Below are positions 27,444 to 37,285 of a DNA stretch of 64,000 nt, one piece after another. Under the pieces are notes generated by a model, which saw only the letters and a program-made list of their open reading frames with translations, made no database searches and had not been told where the DNA came from. Every line of letters starts with the position of its first letter. Position 1 is the stretch's first letter. Made by a program: the position numbers and the translations under genes. The stretch is taken from contig NZ_JAAONY010000002.1 in NCBI RefSeq assembly GCF_011602085.1, forward strand, positions 1,364,001 through 1,428,000, read 5' to 3'. This stretch comes from Pseudoteredinibacter isoporae. GTDB lineage: Bacteria; Pseudomonadota; Gammaproteobacteria; Pseudomonadales; Cellvibrionaceae.

Positions 27444-28355
27444 TCACTTAGCTTTGGCAAAACCTTCTTGATACGCACTGGCCTTAAGAATATGCTCAGC
27501 GGACTTCAAATGTAATAGATCCGAAATAGCCTGTTCTTTGTTCTCGGCCTGATGATAGTAGGCCTCGGCAATTCTTTTCCCGATCCAATATCCCACATCT
27601 CCCGGCCTGCCGTTGAAGTCACCTGAATAAAACCAAGCATCGTATTCTTTGCTTTCCATCACCGCACTGAAATCTCTCCACAACTGGGCTTCATTCGCCA
27701 AACCATAGTCATGCCGCTTTCTTTCTGACTCCGGCACCTCACCAAGCATCATATTGGCAACAAAGTCCGGAAATCCCTCTAGAAGCGCCTGTTCAAGTAC
27801 GGTTGGCGGTTTCTCAAAATTGAGAAGTCGATTCTGATAAACGTGAACAACCTCATGAGCAACAAAGGCCATCAGGACTTCCTTAAACTGCTCCTTTGTA
27901 TCAGCAAACTGGCAGAGAACTTCCAGGCCAAGTGCCAATCCATCGGGAGAAGCGGTTCCTCCCGAGTTATTTGCCCCAAACAGCACATAAACGGGTGCAA
28001 GTTCGGGCTGCCCCATAAACTTTCCAACCCTTTCCAGCATGTCTACGGCTTCATCTTCAAACTCTGAAGCCACCGGCAGGCAAATGTTGAGTGCTTTCTC
28101 ATAAGCCGCTCTGTTTTCATTGACCTTTCGGGACATATTTTTTGCATCGACGATACGCCCGGGCGTAAAAATTTTCACACCTGCACTGCCAACATCCAAA
28201 TACTTGGTTTGAACAGCTTCTTGGGATACCTCCCAGCTATTTTTTATCATCTTTGAAAAGTTATTAGCATCTTCAAGATGGTACAAATTTGCGGAAGTAA
28301 AATGTGATAGGGGCAAAAAGCAGACAAGGAGGAGTATTCGCGTGTATGTATTCAT
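27444..28355 (-). CDS. Secreted zinc metallopeptidase-like protein (DUF2268-type)
   Basis: 303 residues with a signal peptide (cleavage near TSA). The zinc motif VAHEVVHVYQ (HExxH) lies near residue 175, and a downstream EGFPDFVANM supplies a candidate third ligand, as in DUF2268-type gluzincins. The start at the ATG 28355 has a GGAG-like purine run nearby. Likely periplasmic. No operon partner is obvious; the acyltransferase lies 303 bases downstream. Confidence 0.75.
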   Translation of the reverse strand: MNTYTRILLLVCFLPLSHFTSANLYHLEDANNFSKMIKNSWEVSQEAVQTKYLDVGSAGVKIFTPGRIVDAKNMSRKVNENRAAYEKALNICLPVASEFEDEAVDMLERVGKFMGQPELAPVYVLFGANNSGGTASPDGLALGLEVLCQFADTKEQFKEVLMAFVAHEVVHVYQNRLLNFEKPPTVLEQALLEGFPDFVANMMLGEVPESERKRHDYGLANEAQLWRDFSAVMESKEYDAWFYSGDFNGRPGDVGYWIGKRIAEAYYHQAENKEQAISDLLHLKSAEHILKASAYQEGFAKAK

Positions 28356-28471
28356 CAATATATTCTATTTTTTGGGGCTTATTGTTATTTCGCTCACAAG
28401 ACTATACCAGCTTGAATAACCATACAAGCTGAAGAGGCTTTTACTGACGATCACGCAAAGTGACTCAAATA

Positions 28472-28506
28472 AAAATACCCGACAGCCATACACTCACTGT
28501 CGGGCA
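28472..28506 (-). terminator. Intrinsic terminator of MipA/OmpV gene
   Basis: Stem CCCGACAG/CTGTCGGG (28480-28487 with 28499-28506); on the minus strand it is followed by TATTTTTATTT. It lies 25 bases after the stop. Confidence 0.85.
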
Positions 28507-28531
28507 AATGGAGAACTTCCGAGAGGAACTG

Positions 28532-29293
28532 CTAGAAACGGTAAACGTAGCCAATACCGAAAGTAACGGTGTTGTCACGATCTACAATAGGGCTGTCACT
28601 GATTTCCTTGGAAAAGGATTCATATTCAGCATGAACGATAATGGCGTGCTGTTTCATAAACGGATACATTGCCGTGATACCCGCGCCATAGTCGATGCCC
28701 GCATCGGGACGATAGAACGGTCGATCTGCACGAACGTATTGCTGCTCGACGCCATAAAAATATTGATTCACTTTATCACTGGACCATTTCACACCGATGG
28801 AAGGTTCGATCATCCAGGAACCGATTTCAATCGGGTATCCGTATTCCAACTCAGCAGTATAACCATCGTGTGAATTGCTGATATCCGCAGCCATAGAGAA
28901 GCTCAGTTCGCCCCAGACGGCTTCATGGGAGATACCAATTTCCCCCATAACGACACTGTCAAACTTCGGCATGTCAGCCAGCAAACGACTGTTATCCCGA
29001 TCACTGTCACCAATACCATCCAATGACAAAGAAGATGTCAGCGTCCAGGCATTGTCTTCATACAAGACATAACCCAAGGATGGTCCTTCAAAATAGAAAT
29101 TGCCCCAACGGGCTTGAATAAAGGGAAAAGGCTGGACTTCATCTTTACCACCAACATAAATCGACTTGTCGTTTGCGGCGATGATTCCCAATGCAAACTC
29201 ACCACCCTCATCGTCATGATCGTTGTCTTGGGCGGATGCGCCCAAAGCAATCGCAGACAAACAAGCCGCGGTGAGAAACTGATAAAACCTCAT
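28532..29293 (-). CDS. MipA/OmpV family outer-membrane protein
   Basis: 253 residues with signal peptide (cleavage after ASA). The N-terminal mature part is acidic (DNDHDDEGGEF), followed by the family pattern PFPFIQARWGNFYFEGPSLGYVLY and amphipathic strands to a C-terminal aromatic (GYVYRF). MipA/OmpV proteins are outer-membrane barrels, sometimes scaffolds for murein enzymes. It is a single-gene unit with its own terminator, next to a sensor kinase gene, though co-regulation is not shown. Confidence 0.87.
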   Translation of the reverse strand: MRFYQFLTAACLSAIALGASAQDNDHDDEGGEFALGIIAANDKSIYVGGKDEVQPFPFIQARWGNFYFEGPSLGYVLYEDNAWTLTSSLSLDGIGDSDRDNSRLLADMPKFDSVVMGEIGISHEAVWGELSFSMAADISNSHDGYTAELEYGYPIEIGSWMIEPSIGVKWSSDKVNQYFYGVEQQYVRADRPFYRPDAGIDYGAGITAMYPFMKQHAIIVHAEYESFSKEISDSPIVDRDNTVTFGIGYVYRF

Positions 29294-29391
29294 GCTGGTA
29301 TTCCTCTTGGTTTAAGATAGCATGTATCTTAAGAGGCCCAAGGTATCCATCAGGTGTAGCAGGGTTAATAAATGTCAACTTTACAAAGGTT

Positions 29392-30732
29392 TCAATAAAC
29401 CAATCGGCAAAGTCGGCCTTTCTTTGTAATTTCACACTCGTATTGCCATCCCATACGGCCGGCAATTTGCTCTACAAGATCCAATCCCAAACCAAAACCG
29501 GCTTGTTCTGAATCTGCAACACCTTTTGGCGATACTGTACCCAGTTCCCAATTCAAAATGTTCAGTTCATGAGTATCAACATCAATATGAACGCCGCCTT
29601 CCTGGGTGTGTTGAAAGGCGTTACGAATCAGATTTGAAATTAAAATCGAACAAAATACTGGTGAGACTTCTTTAATACAAGGCTCCCCCGTCAGTTCTAC
29701 AGACACCTGTTTTCCCTTAAGGAGATACTCATTGTCTTGAATAGAGTTTTGACACAACGCTCGAAGGTCAACGGGCTCTTTGGGTGGGATAATGGAATCA
29801 CTGCGATTTAGCCACAAGAGTGTTTCTGTCAGAAGCCGCATATCCTTCACCGAATATCTTATTCGGTCGATCGCTGCTCGCTCCTCTTCCGGCAAGCGGT
29901 TAGATTCCGATAATTTATCCAGCAACTCCAGGTTTCCACTGGCAACGGCAATGGGTGTGCGAAGCTCATGGCTCGCATATTGCAAAAAACGATGCTCTTT
30001 TTCTACAGACTCAGCAGTTCGTTTAAAAGCCTCATTCAATTTTTCCGCAACAGCATTGAGTTCTTTAAAACGAAATTCCGGATGCTGACTTCGAAGCTTA
30101 TCAATGGTCAGTTGATCTGCCCATTCCGCAAGAGACTTGACGGGCTGGCTTATTCTTCGAAACAGCAGCAAGGCCAACATCGAAAACAGGAAGATCGCAA
30201 ACACAGCCACAAACAATGCGGCATCTTGAACGGTATCCCTTTCCTTGTCCTCGGCTTCCGTCAACTGTAAACCAGACAACAAGTAAAGCCATTGCCCTTC
30301 AGGCATTCGATAGGAATAAAAAAATAAAATCTGGCACACCTGGCCTTCACACAAGTCTTTAAAATCATCTACAGGCGTAATTTCGCTATCGTCATAATCG
30401 ATATCAACAAAGAAATCAAAGCCTTCATGTGTATAGGTTTCCGGCTTGAATATTTTCTTAACGGGCGCGGGTATATCATCAATTGAGCTATATACCCGAT
30501 AAAAGTCGTCCTGAGGCAAAGGTGTACTGGGGTCGATTTCATAGCGGGACATATACTCTGTTATTTCCCTTTCAGACTCCCCTTTCATCTTAAGGATAAC
30601 GCCCAAATTAAGAAACAACGCTGAAATAAGCGCAAAAATGATCGCGAATATGGAACCCGCCCCCACAATCCACCATAGCAATAAGCTCTTTAAGCTACGG
30701 TTCGGGTGAATGGTAAAGCCACTGTCAGACAT
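29392..30732 (-). CDS. Sensor histidine kinase (OmpR partner type)
   Basis: 446 residues. TM1 at about 17-45, periplasmic sensor ~46-170 with paired cysteines (LCEGQVCQILFF), TM2 ~172-192, HAMP with RRISQPVKSLAEWA, phosphoacceptor histidine in YASHELRTPIAVASGN, and ATPase motifs LISNLIRNAFQHT and GFGLGLDLVEQIAGRM. Its gene overlaps the response-regulator gene by eight bases and is the last of the RND pump operon, so it probably senses the pumped compound or envelope damage. The cysteine pair may be a redox or metal element; this is speculative. Confidence 0.95.
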   Translation of the reverse strand: MSDSGFTIHPNRSLKSLLLWWIVGAGSIFAIIFALISALFLNLGVILKMKGESEREITEYMSRYEIDPSTPLPQDDFYRVYSSIDDIPAPVKKIFKPETYTHEGFDFFVDIDYDDSEITPVDDFKDLCEGQVCQILFFYSYRMPEGQWLYLLSGLQLTEAEDKERDTVQDAALFVAVFAIFLFSMLALLLFRRISQPVKSLAEWADQLTIDKLRSQHPEFRFKELNAVAEKLNEAFKRTAESVEKEHRFLQYASHELRTPIAVASGNLELLDKLSESNRLPEEERAAIDRIRYSVKDMRLLTETLLWLNRSDSIIPPKEPVDLRALCQNSIQDNEYLLKGKQVSVELTGEPCIKEVSPVFCSILISNLIRNAFQHTQEGGVHIDVDTHELNILNWELGTVSPKGVADSEQAGFGLGLDLVEQIAGRMGWQYECEITKKGRLCRLVY

Positions 30733-31402
30733 TCAGTTCTCGCATTACAAATCCATGATTCGGTACAGTATGAATCAGAGGTTTATCAAAGGGCTTATCG
30801 ATTTGTTGGCGAAGACGATACATATGAACTTTCAGTAAATCGGTGTCGGGGACATCGTCCTGCCAAACCGCCCACTCAAGGGTATTCCTTTTCACAATAT
30901 CCGGGGAATTGCGCATAAGTTCAACCAAAATAATCCATCCGGTCGGCGTAACATCAATTTCCTGGCCAGCCCGGCGCACAGATTTGCTCTGCAGATCCAC
31001 TTCCAGATCGGCCAGAAACAGTCGCTTTGCCTGGGCACTGCGGCGGTGGGACAAGGATTTTATTCGGGCTGCCAACTCTTCCATTTCAAAAGGCTTGACC
31101 AGATAGTCATCGGTGCCAACATTAAAGCCACTGAGTTTATCCGCTAGAGTGTCCCTTGCTGTCAACATCAGTATCGGGGTATCCACGCCTTTGCTCCGCA
31201 AGGCATCACACACTTCATAACCATTAAGCTTGGGCAGATTAATGTCCAGCAAGATAGTCTGGTAACTGTTGTTTAAAGCCAGGTTCAAACCGGCCTCGCC
31301 GTTCGGCGCGAAATCGCATTCGATCCCTTCGAGTTTCAAATAGGTCGCAATGGTGGTCGCCAGATTAATATTGTCTTCCACCAATAAAGTTTGAACGGTC
31401 AT
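30725..31402 (-). CDS. OmpR/PhoB-family response regulator
   Basis: 225 residues. The receiver domain has the acidic pocket (LLVEDN), phospho-Asp in ILLDINLPKLNG, Thr in MLTARD and Lys in VKPF; the winged helix near the C-terminus has LKVHMYRLRQQIDKPF. It overlaps the RND pump gene by four bases (ATGA) and the kinase gene by eight, so all are translationally coupled. Probably autoregulates the pump operon. Confidence 0.96.
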   Translation of the reverse strand: MTVQTLLVEDNINLATTIATYLKLEGIECDFAPNGEAGLNLALNNSYQTILLDINLPKLNGYEVCDALRSKGVDTPILMLTARDTLADKLSGFNVGTDDYLVKPFEMEELAARIKSLSHRRSAQAKRLFLADLEVDLQSKSVRRAGQEIDVTPTGWIILVELMRNSPDIVKRNTLEWAVWQDDVPDTDLLKVHMYRLRQQIDKPFDKPLIHTVPNHGFVMRELNV

Positions 31403-34400
31403 AGGCTCACTCCCGAATTCTGAGCTTGGCTTTTATAAGGTTTCAACTTTCCCCGCAGACGGGAAAACAAACCCGTCACATCATGCGCAATCATAAGGGT
31501 GACAGGCACAAGTATCAGTGTCACTAAAGTTGCGAAACTGATCCCATAGGCCAGAGAGGTAGCCGCCGGAATCAAAAACAGCGCCTGCGATGCGGTTTCT
31601 TGAAGCAGAGAGACTAACCCCAATACAGTGGTCAATGTCGTCAGAACAATCGCGCGCATGCGCAAACTGCCCGCCTGTACCAATGCCTCCTGCAAACCCA
31701 GCCCTTTTGATCTCAAAAGGTTGAATTGATTCAATAATAATAGACTGTCGTTCACCACGACTCCGCTCAACGCTAAAATACCATTGATCGATAGAATGCT
31801 GATCGCCAGATCATTGAACCAATGCCCCAGTATTGCCCCCACAATGCCAAATGGTATTGCTGACATAATCACAAAGGGCTGCCAATAGGATTTCAGTGGC
31901 ACAGCCAGTAAGAAGTAGATTAAAAACAAAGACAGCATAAATATCTGCACCAGAGAATCCGAGCTTTCCTCTTCTTCCGCTGCATCGCCTTCCGCCACGA
32001 CCTCAATCCCTGGATACTTTCTTTGAATCTCGGGGAACACCGTATTTTCCAGTGCGTCCATCAATGCGGAACTGCTGATGGTTTGCTCGTGCAAATTGGC
32101 GCTTACAGTAGCCGCTCGCTGATTGGAGACACGATGAATCTCCAGCTGGCTGTGTTCGACCCTAACCGTGGCGACGGTGGAAAGCGGCAACACCTCGCCA
32201 CTCGGACTGCGCACTCGGGCACTTTCCAGACTGGTAACGTCCTGGCGGTAGCGATAGGGGTAGCGTACCCGCACCTTCACTTCATCTTTACCCCGTTGCA
32301 CGCGTTGAACTTCCGCGCCGTAAAAACTCTGTTGGATTTGCTGAGCCAATTCCGCCGTCGAGAAACCCAGTGAACGCCCCAGTGCCGTCAGCTCAAACAA
32401 AAACACCGGTTGTACCGCCGCATAGTTATTGTGGACATCATGAACACCGCTGATTTGCTTGAGTTTATGCGCGAGCAGATTAGCAGCCCCATTAAGCTGA
32501 CTAGGGTTGTCAGAGAGAATATTAAGCTCGACATCTTTGTCTTCAAAATCGTCAGTCGATACGATCAGTTCCTGCAAGCCTTCATAGTGACTGAGATGCT
32601 TTTGTAACTCCAGGGCAATGTCGGAAGGGTTGGCAAACTCCTGTATCGCCTTGTTCAACTCAAGCTGTACCAAACCGCTTCGATCATCCTCCACCAAAGA
32701 ATAGGTCTTGCTGATAAATGGCTGGCGAGTAGAAAACCGAGCCTGCAACTCAGCATCCAGCGCCTTTACAGCAAGCTCTACTTTATCGACTTGCTGGTGC
32801 AGCAAACCATAACCGCCACCCTGACTGACACGGAAAGAGACACTGACATAATCCTCTGGAATGTCCGGAAAAAAGCTAAACGCCACTCGCCCACTTGGCA
32901 CTAGCCCCACAACCAATACAAAGCAGGAAATAAAACACAACAGTGCGGCATAGCGATATCGCAGGGCCAGTGATAACAGAGGCTGATAATAATTGCTGTT
33001 GAGTCTGGACAGACCCTCGTCAGCCCAGTTCTGAACCCTGCCCAAACTTTTGGCGAACACATTTTTGCCAGACTGCTCATCACGCCTTTGAGTGTTCAGG
33101 TTTCTAAGATGCGCGGGCAATATTAATTTTGATTCCACCAGAGAAAAAAGCAAACAGGCGGTACACACCAGTGCGAACTGGGAAAACAGAGAGCCTAATT
33201 GCCCTTCGACCAAGGACAGAGGAAAAAAAGCCGCCACGGTTGTTAAAACACCGAACGCGGTAGGCACGGCTATTCGCTGTACGCCATGAATCGTTGAATC
33301 GACTGTATCGCCAAACTCTTTTCGGGCGGAGTACACGCTCTCGCCAACCACAACGGCATCGTCGACCAGAATGCCAAGCACCAGAATGAAGCCAAAGGTG
33401 GTCAGCTGATTCAGGGTTAAATCCCAGAAACTGGCTCCCATAAGAATCAAACCACCGGCGAAACAAATCGGCAACCCCATTGCCACCCAAAGCGCCACCC
33501 TGAAGTTCAGAAAAACGGTCAATACCAGCATCACCAGGAGAATACCGATAAAGCCGTTTTCCAGTATCAGGTTTAGGCGGTCAATCATGTTTTGGCTCTG
33601 GTCCCACCAGACTTCCAATTGAATCCCCTGGGGCAGGTCCGCTGAGTTTTGCCAGCCGTTAACATGGGCTTTGACCTGCTCCGCAATATCGATGATATTG
33701 TCGCTGCGACCAGCGGCAATTTTTAGGGTTATGGCGGTCTTGCCATCAAAGCGCGACAAGACTTTGGGGGCTTCTTCGTATCCATCACGGATCGTTGCAA
33801 CATCTTTTAATAACAAGCGACGTCCGTCAGCCAAGCTGCGGATAACAATATCTCCGAACTCCCTTGCCTGATAACGCTGCTTATCCGCTTTCAGTAGAAT
33901 CAGACCTTTTTCAGAGCGAAGTTCACCACTGCTCGCACTGATCGATTCGGCCCTCACCCGATCAACAATATCCGCCAGGCTCAGACCATAACCTTGCAGG
34001 GCCTGCTCATCCAGCTCAATGGCAATTTCCGGTACACGCCAGCCGCTTCGACTGATTTTGTTAACTGCGGTTAGTTTGAGAAGCTCACTCTCGATGCGCC
34101 GGCTGAAGTTTTGTAATTCACTCTGGGCGACATCACCATAGGCCGTAACCCAGATTGCGCTGTCTTCCCATTGCTGTTGGGAAACAATGGGCTTTTCCGC
34201 CGCCGCAGGAAAACTGGCAATACCGTCTACGATGTTTTTCACCTCAGCCGTCAAACGATCGAGGGGATAGTCGTGAACTTTTTCGACAACAATCGAAACC
34301 GAATCGTTACTGCTTGTTGAACTGATTTGACGTATACCCGGTTGCCCTTTGAGCGCCTCTTCAACCTTAATGGCAATACCTTCTTCCGCCTGCTTGGGGT

Positions 34401-34584
34401 CGCCACTTTCAAAACGAATATCAATGGTAATGCGATTCGGCTCAATGGTCGGAAACCCCTCGATACGCAGAGACGAAGCAGTTCCAATACCCACAAGCAG
34501 AATCAACAGCATTAACAAATTTGCCGCAACCGGGTTATGAACAAACCAGGCGATCAGACCAGTTCTGGAGGATTTAGCGTCCAT
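31399..34584 (-). CDS. RND-family efflux permease
   Basis: A 1061-residue inner-membrane pump with the twelve-helix, two-large-loop RND layout. The proton-relay Asp pair is visible in TM4 (GILVDDAVVVGESVY), with FFPDIPEDYV at the head of the second half and GVVVNDSLLLLNQFN in TM10. It uses proton influx to expel substrates through an adaptor and an outer-membrane channel encoded just upstream. The sequence looks more like HAE-type than heavy-metal CusA type, but substrate is not deducible. It starts two bases after the adaptor stop. Confidence 0.95.
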   Translation of the reverse strand: MDAKSSRTGLIAWFVHNPVAANLLMLLILLVGIGTASSLRIEGFPTIEPNRITIDIRFESGDPKQAEEGIAIKVEEALKGQPGIRQISSTSSNDSVSIVVEKVHDYPLDRLTAEVKNIVDGIASFPAAAEKPIVSQQQWEDSAIWVTAYGDVAQSELQNFSRRIESELLKLTAVNKISRSGWRVPEIAIELDEQALQGYGLSLADIVDRVRAESISASSGELRSEKGLILLKADKQRYQAREFGDIVIRSLADGRRLLLKDVATIRDGYEEAPKVLSRFDGKTAITLKIAAGRSDNIIDIAEQVKAHVNGWQNSADLPQGIQLEVWWDQSQNMIDRLNLILENGFIGILLVMLVLTVFLNFRVALWVAMGLPICFAGGLILMGASFWDLTLNQLTTFGFILVLGILVDDAVVVGESVYSARKEFGDTVDSTIHGVQRIAVPTAFGVLTTVAAFFPLSLVEGQLGSLFSQFALVCTACLLFSLVESKLILPAHLRNLNTQRRDEQSGKNVFAKSLGRVQNWADEGLSRLNSNYYQPLLSLALRYRYAALLCFISCFVLVVGLVPSGRVAFSFFPDIPEDYVSVSFRVSQGGGYGLLHQQVDKVELAVKALDAELQARFSTRQPFISKTYSLVEDDRSGLVQLELNKAIQEFANPSDIALELQKHLSHYEGLQELIVSTDDFEDKDVELNILSDNPSQLNGAANLLAHKLKQISGVHDVHNNYAAVQPVFLFELTALGRSLGFSTAELAQQIQQSFYGAEVQRVQRGKDEVKVRVRYPYRYRQDVTSLESARVRSPSGEVLPLSTVATVRVEHSQLEIHRVSNQRAATVSANLHEQTISSSALMDALENTVFPEIQRKYPGIEVVAEGDAAEEEESSDSLVQIFMLSLFLIYFLLAVPLKSYWQPFVIMSAIPFGIVGAILGHWFNDLAISILSINGILALSGVVVNDSLLLLNQFNLLRSKGLGLQEALVQAGSLRMRAIVLTTLTTVLGLVSLLQETASQALFLIPAATSLAYGISFATLVTLILVPVTLMIAHDVTGLFSRLRGKLKPYKSQAQNSGVSL

Positions 34585-34586
34585 GG

Positions 34587-35816
34587 TCAGCTCCCCAAAC
34601 CATTTGAGGCCAGCTGATCTGAAATCGCATTCTGGTCCTTAGCTTTTTGAGGCATGACCTTTTGTCCACCAACATATCCGGGCAAAGGTGTGGTCAGAAA
34701 ATCAAGCGATGCATTTGATATTTTTGATGCAATGGATTCCGGCGGTCTGACATATACCTTGCCATCATATTGAAAAGAAATATCGGCCTTAAAATGGCGC
34801 AGGCGCTGCTCTTTATCGACATACCAAAGCTCACCCAGACTGCTCAAGCTGCTGGCTGGCACAGCCAATAACTGCTCTTCCTGGCGCCCCGGAATTTCAG
34901 CGGTTACAAAGTTGCCCGGCAGCAGTGGCTCTTGGTTTTTATCTGAAGGCACAACCTCCAGAACCAGAGATCGAAGGCGAGTCTCGCGGTCCAACCTCTG
35001 TTCCATACGAGCGATTTTGGCGGTCCATTGACCGCCCTGCTTATCTCTCAGGAGAATGTTTTTCTGTACCAACGTTGGCGTTTGATCAGCGAGCAAGGCC
35101 CACTGTGAGGGATTCAACATCACCTTCAGCTCCAACTCTTCAGCACTGTGAATCGTTGCAATAGCCTCACCGGCTTGCACGTATTGTCCAGGGGCAACCA
35201 GGCGCTCAACCACAACGGCCGTAAAAGGCAAATCAATTTTTGTACGCGCGACGTTTTGTTTCGCCAATTTCAAACGCGCCTGAGTCTGGGCAAGTTTGGC
35301 TTTCGCCAGTTGCAGTTGGGGTTTTCGTAGACGCAGATCATCCGCTTGCCCCTGCAACCCGCTTTCCTGCCATTCCAATCTGGCTTGCTTGGCCTCCTGC
35401 TGTTCGAGCATAAGATCCAATGTCGCCTGGGCGAGATCCTGCTCAGCTTGGGCCAATTCCTGTTGATATCTGAGCGGATCAATATCCAATAACACGGTTT
35501 GCGCGGGCAGTATACGGCCCGACTCAAAGGCCGTATTGAGGCTTTGAACCCGTCCACTTAATTCGGAACTGAGCTGCAATTCGTATCGGGACCGAACTTC
35601 CGCATGGGCATACACGTAGGCTTGATGGGTCTCCAAACTGAGGGATTGCACCGTTACCTGGGCAAGCTGCTTGTCCAGAGACTGTTGTTCGGGTTCGGGC
35701 TTGTTGTCAATCGCGTAGCTGGTATAGGAGATCGAAACAACAAACAACACGAGCGCTGCCAACAGAGGACCGCCGGTTTTGGAAACTGATTTTTTCAAAG
35801 TGTTCACCTTTAACAT
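34587..35816 (-). CDS. RND efflux periplasmic adaptor (membrane fusion protein)
   Basis: 409 residues: an N-terminal membrane anchor (~residues 15-35), a lipoyl half (SSELSGRVQSLNTAFESGRIL), a long alpha-hairpin rich in Gln/Glu/Leu (~120-200), the second lipoyl half (LPFTAVVVERLVAPGQYVQAGE) and beta-barrel domains. It links the pump to the outer-membrane factor. Its ATG shares one base with the stop of the preceding gene (TAATG). Confidence 0.95.
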   Translation of the reverse strand: MLKVNTLKKSVSKTGGPLLAALVLFVVSISYTSYAIDNKPEPEQQSLDKQLAQVTVQSLSLETHQAYVYAHAEVRSRYELQLSSELSGRVQSLNTAFESGRILPAQTVLLDIDPLRYQQELAQAEQDLAQATLDLMLEQQEAKQARLEWQESGLQGQADDLRLRKPQLQLAKAKLAQTQARLKLAKQNVARTKIDLPFTAVVVERLVAPGQYVQAGEAIATIHSAEELELKVMLNPSQWALLADQTPTLVQKNILLRDKQGGQWTAKIARMEQRLDRETRLRSLVLEVVPSDKNQEPLLPGNFVTAEIPGRQEEQLLAVPASSLSSLGELWYVDKEQRLRHFKADISFQYDGKVYVRPPESIASKISNASLDFLTTPLPGYVGGQKVMPQKAKDQNAISDQLASNGLGS

Positions 35817-37210
35817 TAGCCTTCTTCCGCTACCATTGGCAGCCCTAAAGCCAACGCCATAGAGATTCGATTACTTGCACGTTCACGCTCCACCCCCAGT
35901 AACTGGGACTCCACATCGAAACTGGTTCGCTGGGCGGCGATGACATCCAGAATGGTGGCGAGTCCGCGTTGATAGCGTTGCTCATATTCGAACTGGCTTT
36001 TTTGCGCATGCCGTAAAGACAGCTCAAGCGATTGTTGTTGATCTGCCAGACTGGACTCCTGACTCAAAGACGCAGCGACTTCAAGAAAAGCGGCCAGTAA
36101 CAGCTCTCGATAGGACCAATAGGCTTGGCCAGCCCGGGCCTCGGCCGCGGCAATATCAGCCTTGATACGTCCACCACTGAAGACGGTTTGTGTTAACTGC
36201 CCTAACAGGGTCCAACTGGGATCTTGACTGAGCACATCGCCGGCACGAGTACTGGAACTCAGCAAATTGGCCGTCAATGTAAAGCTCGGTAACAGTTGCT
36301 TATAGCTGTAATCACTGCGTTGGTCTGCCGCTTTGATTTTCTTGAAAGCTGCAAGTAAATCCGGGCGCTGAGACAATGCCAACGCAGGCATGGCCACTTC
36401 AGGGAAACGAATTTGGGGCCATGAATTGATTGATGATTCGGCGAAGAAACGCTGATCACTAAAACCGACATCGCCAAACAACCGCTGTAACTCACGCAAA
36501 TGCCCTTCCTGGGTTTCAGAAAGCTGACTGATCGCAGCCAGCTGTCGAAACTTGTCGGCCTGGGCTGCATTTAAATCCTGCAGGCTGCTGAGCCCCGAGC
36601 GGTAACGGCGATTAATCACTTTTTCATTGGTTTCAGCGGCGAGAAGTCGACGCTGCTCCAAGTCCAGCTGTCGATAACCATTCAGCAACATCAGGTAGCG
36701 ATGAATGAAATCCGCCAGGAGGGATCGTTTGGCGTATTCAATTTCCAGCTCCAGGGCTTGCACATCAAGCTGGGCAGCCTGACGCTGGTTCTTGAGCCGC
36801 CCCCAGATGTCCAGCTCCCAACTGGCGTCCAATCGGGCACGATATTGATTGGATGCTTTGGCATCAGGGCCACCTGAGCGTTCAAGATCCGGGGACAAAG
36901 TCAGTTGGGGTAGCCGAGCCGCACCTGCCTGCCCTTCCAGGGCTTGCAGCTCGGCAAGTTCAAACATTCTACGTTGCAGGGCAGGATTATCGGCCAGCAG
37001 CTGAACCACCAACAATTCCAAATCAGCATTGGGCAACAAGCTAAAGAGGTCTTGTTCCTGGCCTCTTAATTCGGTTTCCACCACCCACTGCTCGGGAATA
37101 TCGGCCAGGGCCTGGTCTGGGCTGTAGTGTTGAGGGGCCATGCCACACGCCGACAAACACAAAGCCACAAATACGCTGATACACCTCACCAATTTCACTC
37201 CAAAAACCAA
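35816..37210 (-). CDS. TolC-type outer-membrane efflux lipoprotein (NodT/OprM-like)
   Basis: 464 residues with a lipoprotein signal (VALCLSAC, lipid on Cys22). Two tandem outer-membrane efflux protein repeats are visible, each with long coiled helices, e.g. LDASWELDIWGRLKNQRQAA and LLGQLTQTVFSGGRIKADIAAAEAR. It forms the trimeric exit duct of the RND pump. It is the first gene of the five-gene operon. Confidence 0.94.
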   Translation of the reverse strand: MVFGVKLVRCISVFVALCLSACGMAPQHYSPDQALADIPEQWVVETELRGQEQDLFSLLPNADLELLVVQLLADNPALQRRMFELAELQALEGQAGAARLPQLTLSPDLERSGGPDAKASNQYRARLDASWELDIWGRLKNQRQAAQLDVQALELEIEYAKRSLLADFIHRYLMLLNGYRQLDLEQRRLLAAETNEKVINRRYRSGLSSLQDLNAAQADKFRQLAAISQLSETQEGHLRELQRLFGDVGFSDQRFFAESSINSWPQIRFPEVAMPALALSQRPDLLAAFKKIKAADQRSDYSYKQLLPSFTLTANLLSSSTRAGDVLSQDPSWTLLGQLTQTVFSGGRIKADIAAAEARAGQAYWSYRELLLAAFLEVAASLSQESSLADQQQSLELSLRHAQKSQFEYEQRYQRGLATILDVIAAQRTSFDVESQLLGVERERASNRISMALALGLPMVAEEG

Positions 37211-37253
37211 ACTTCCGATAGCATCTCAGAAACCTGGTAACTGTGAGGTGTAC

Positions 37254-37277
37254 TTGGGAGAAGCAACCTTCTCCCAA
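37254..37277 (-). terminator. Perfect hairpin after ccoG
   Basis: TTGGGAGAAG / CTTCTCCCAA with a 4-base loop lies 9 bases past the ccoG stop, before the efflux operon. No T tract follows, so it may be a weak or Rho-assisted terminator. Confidence 0.5.
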
Positions 37278-37285
37278 CTTATGCT

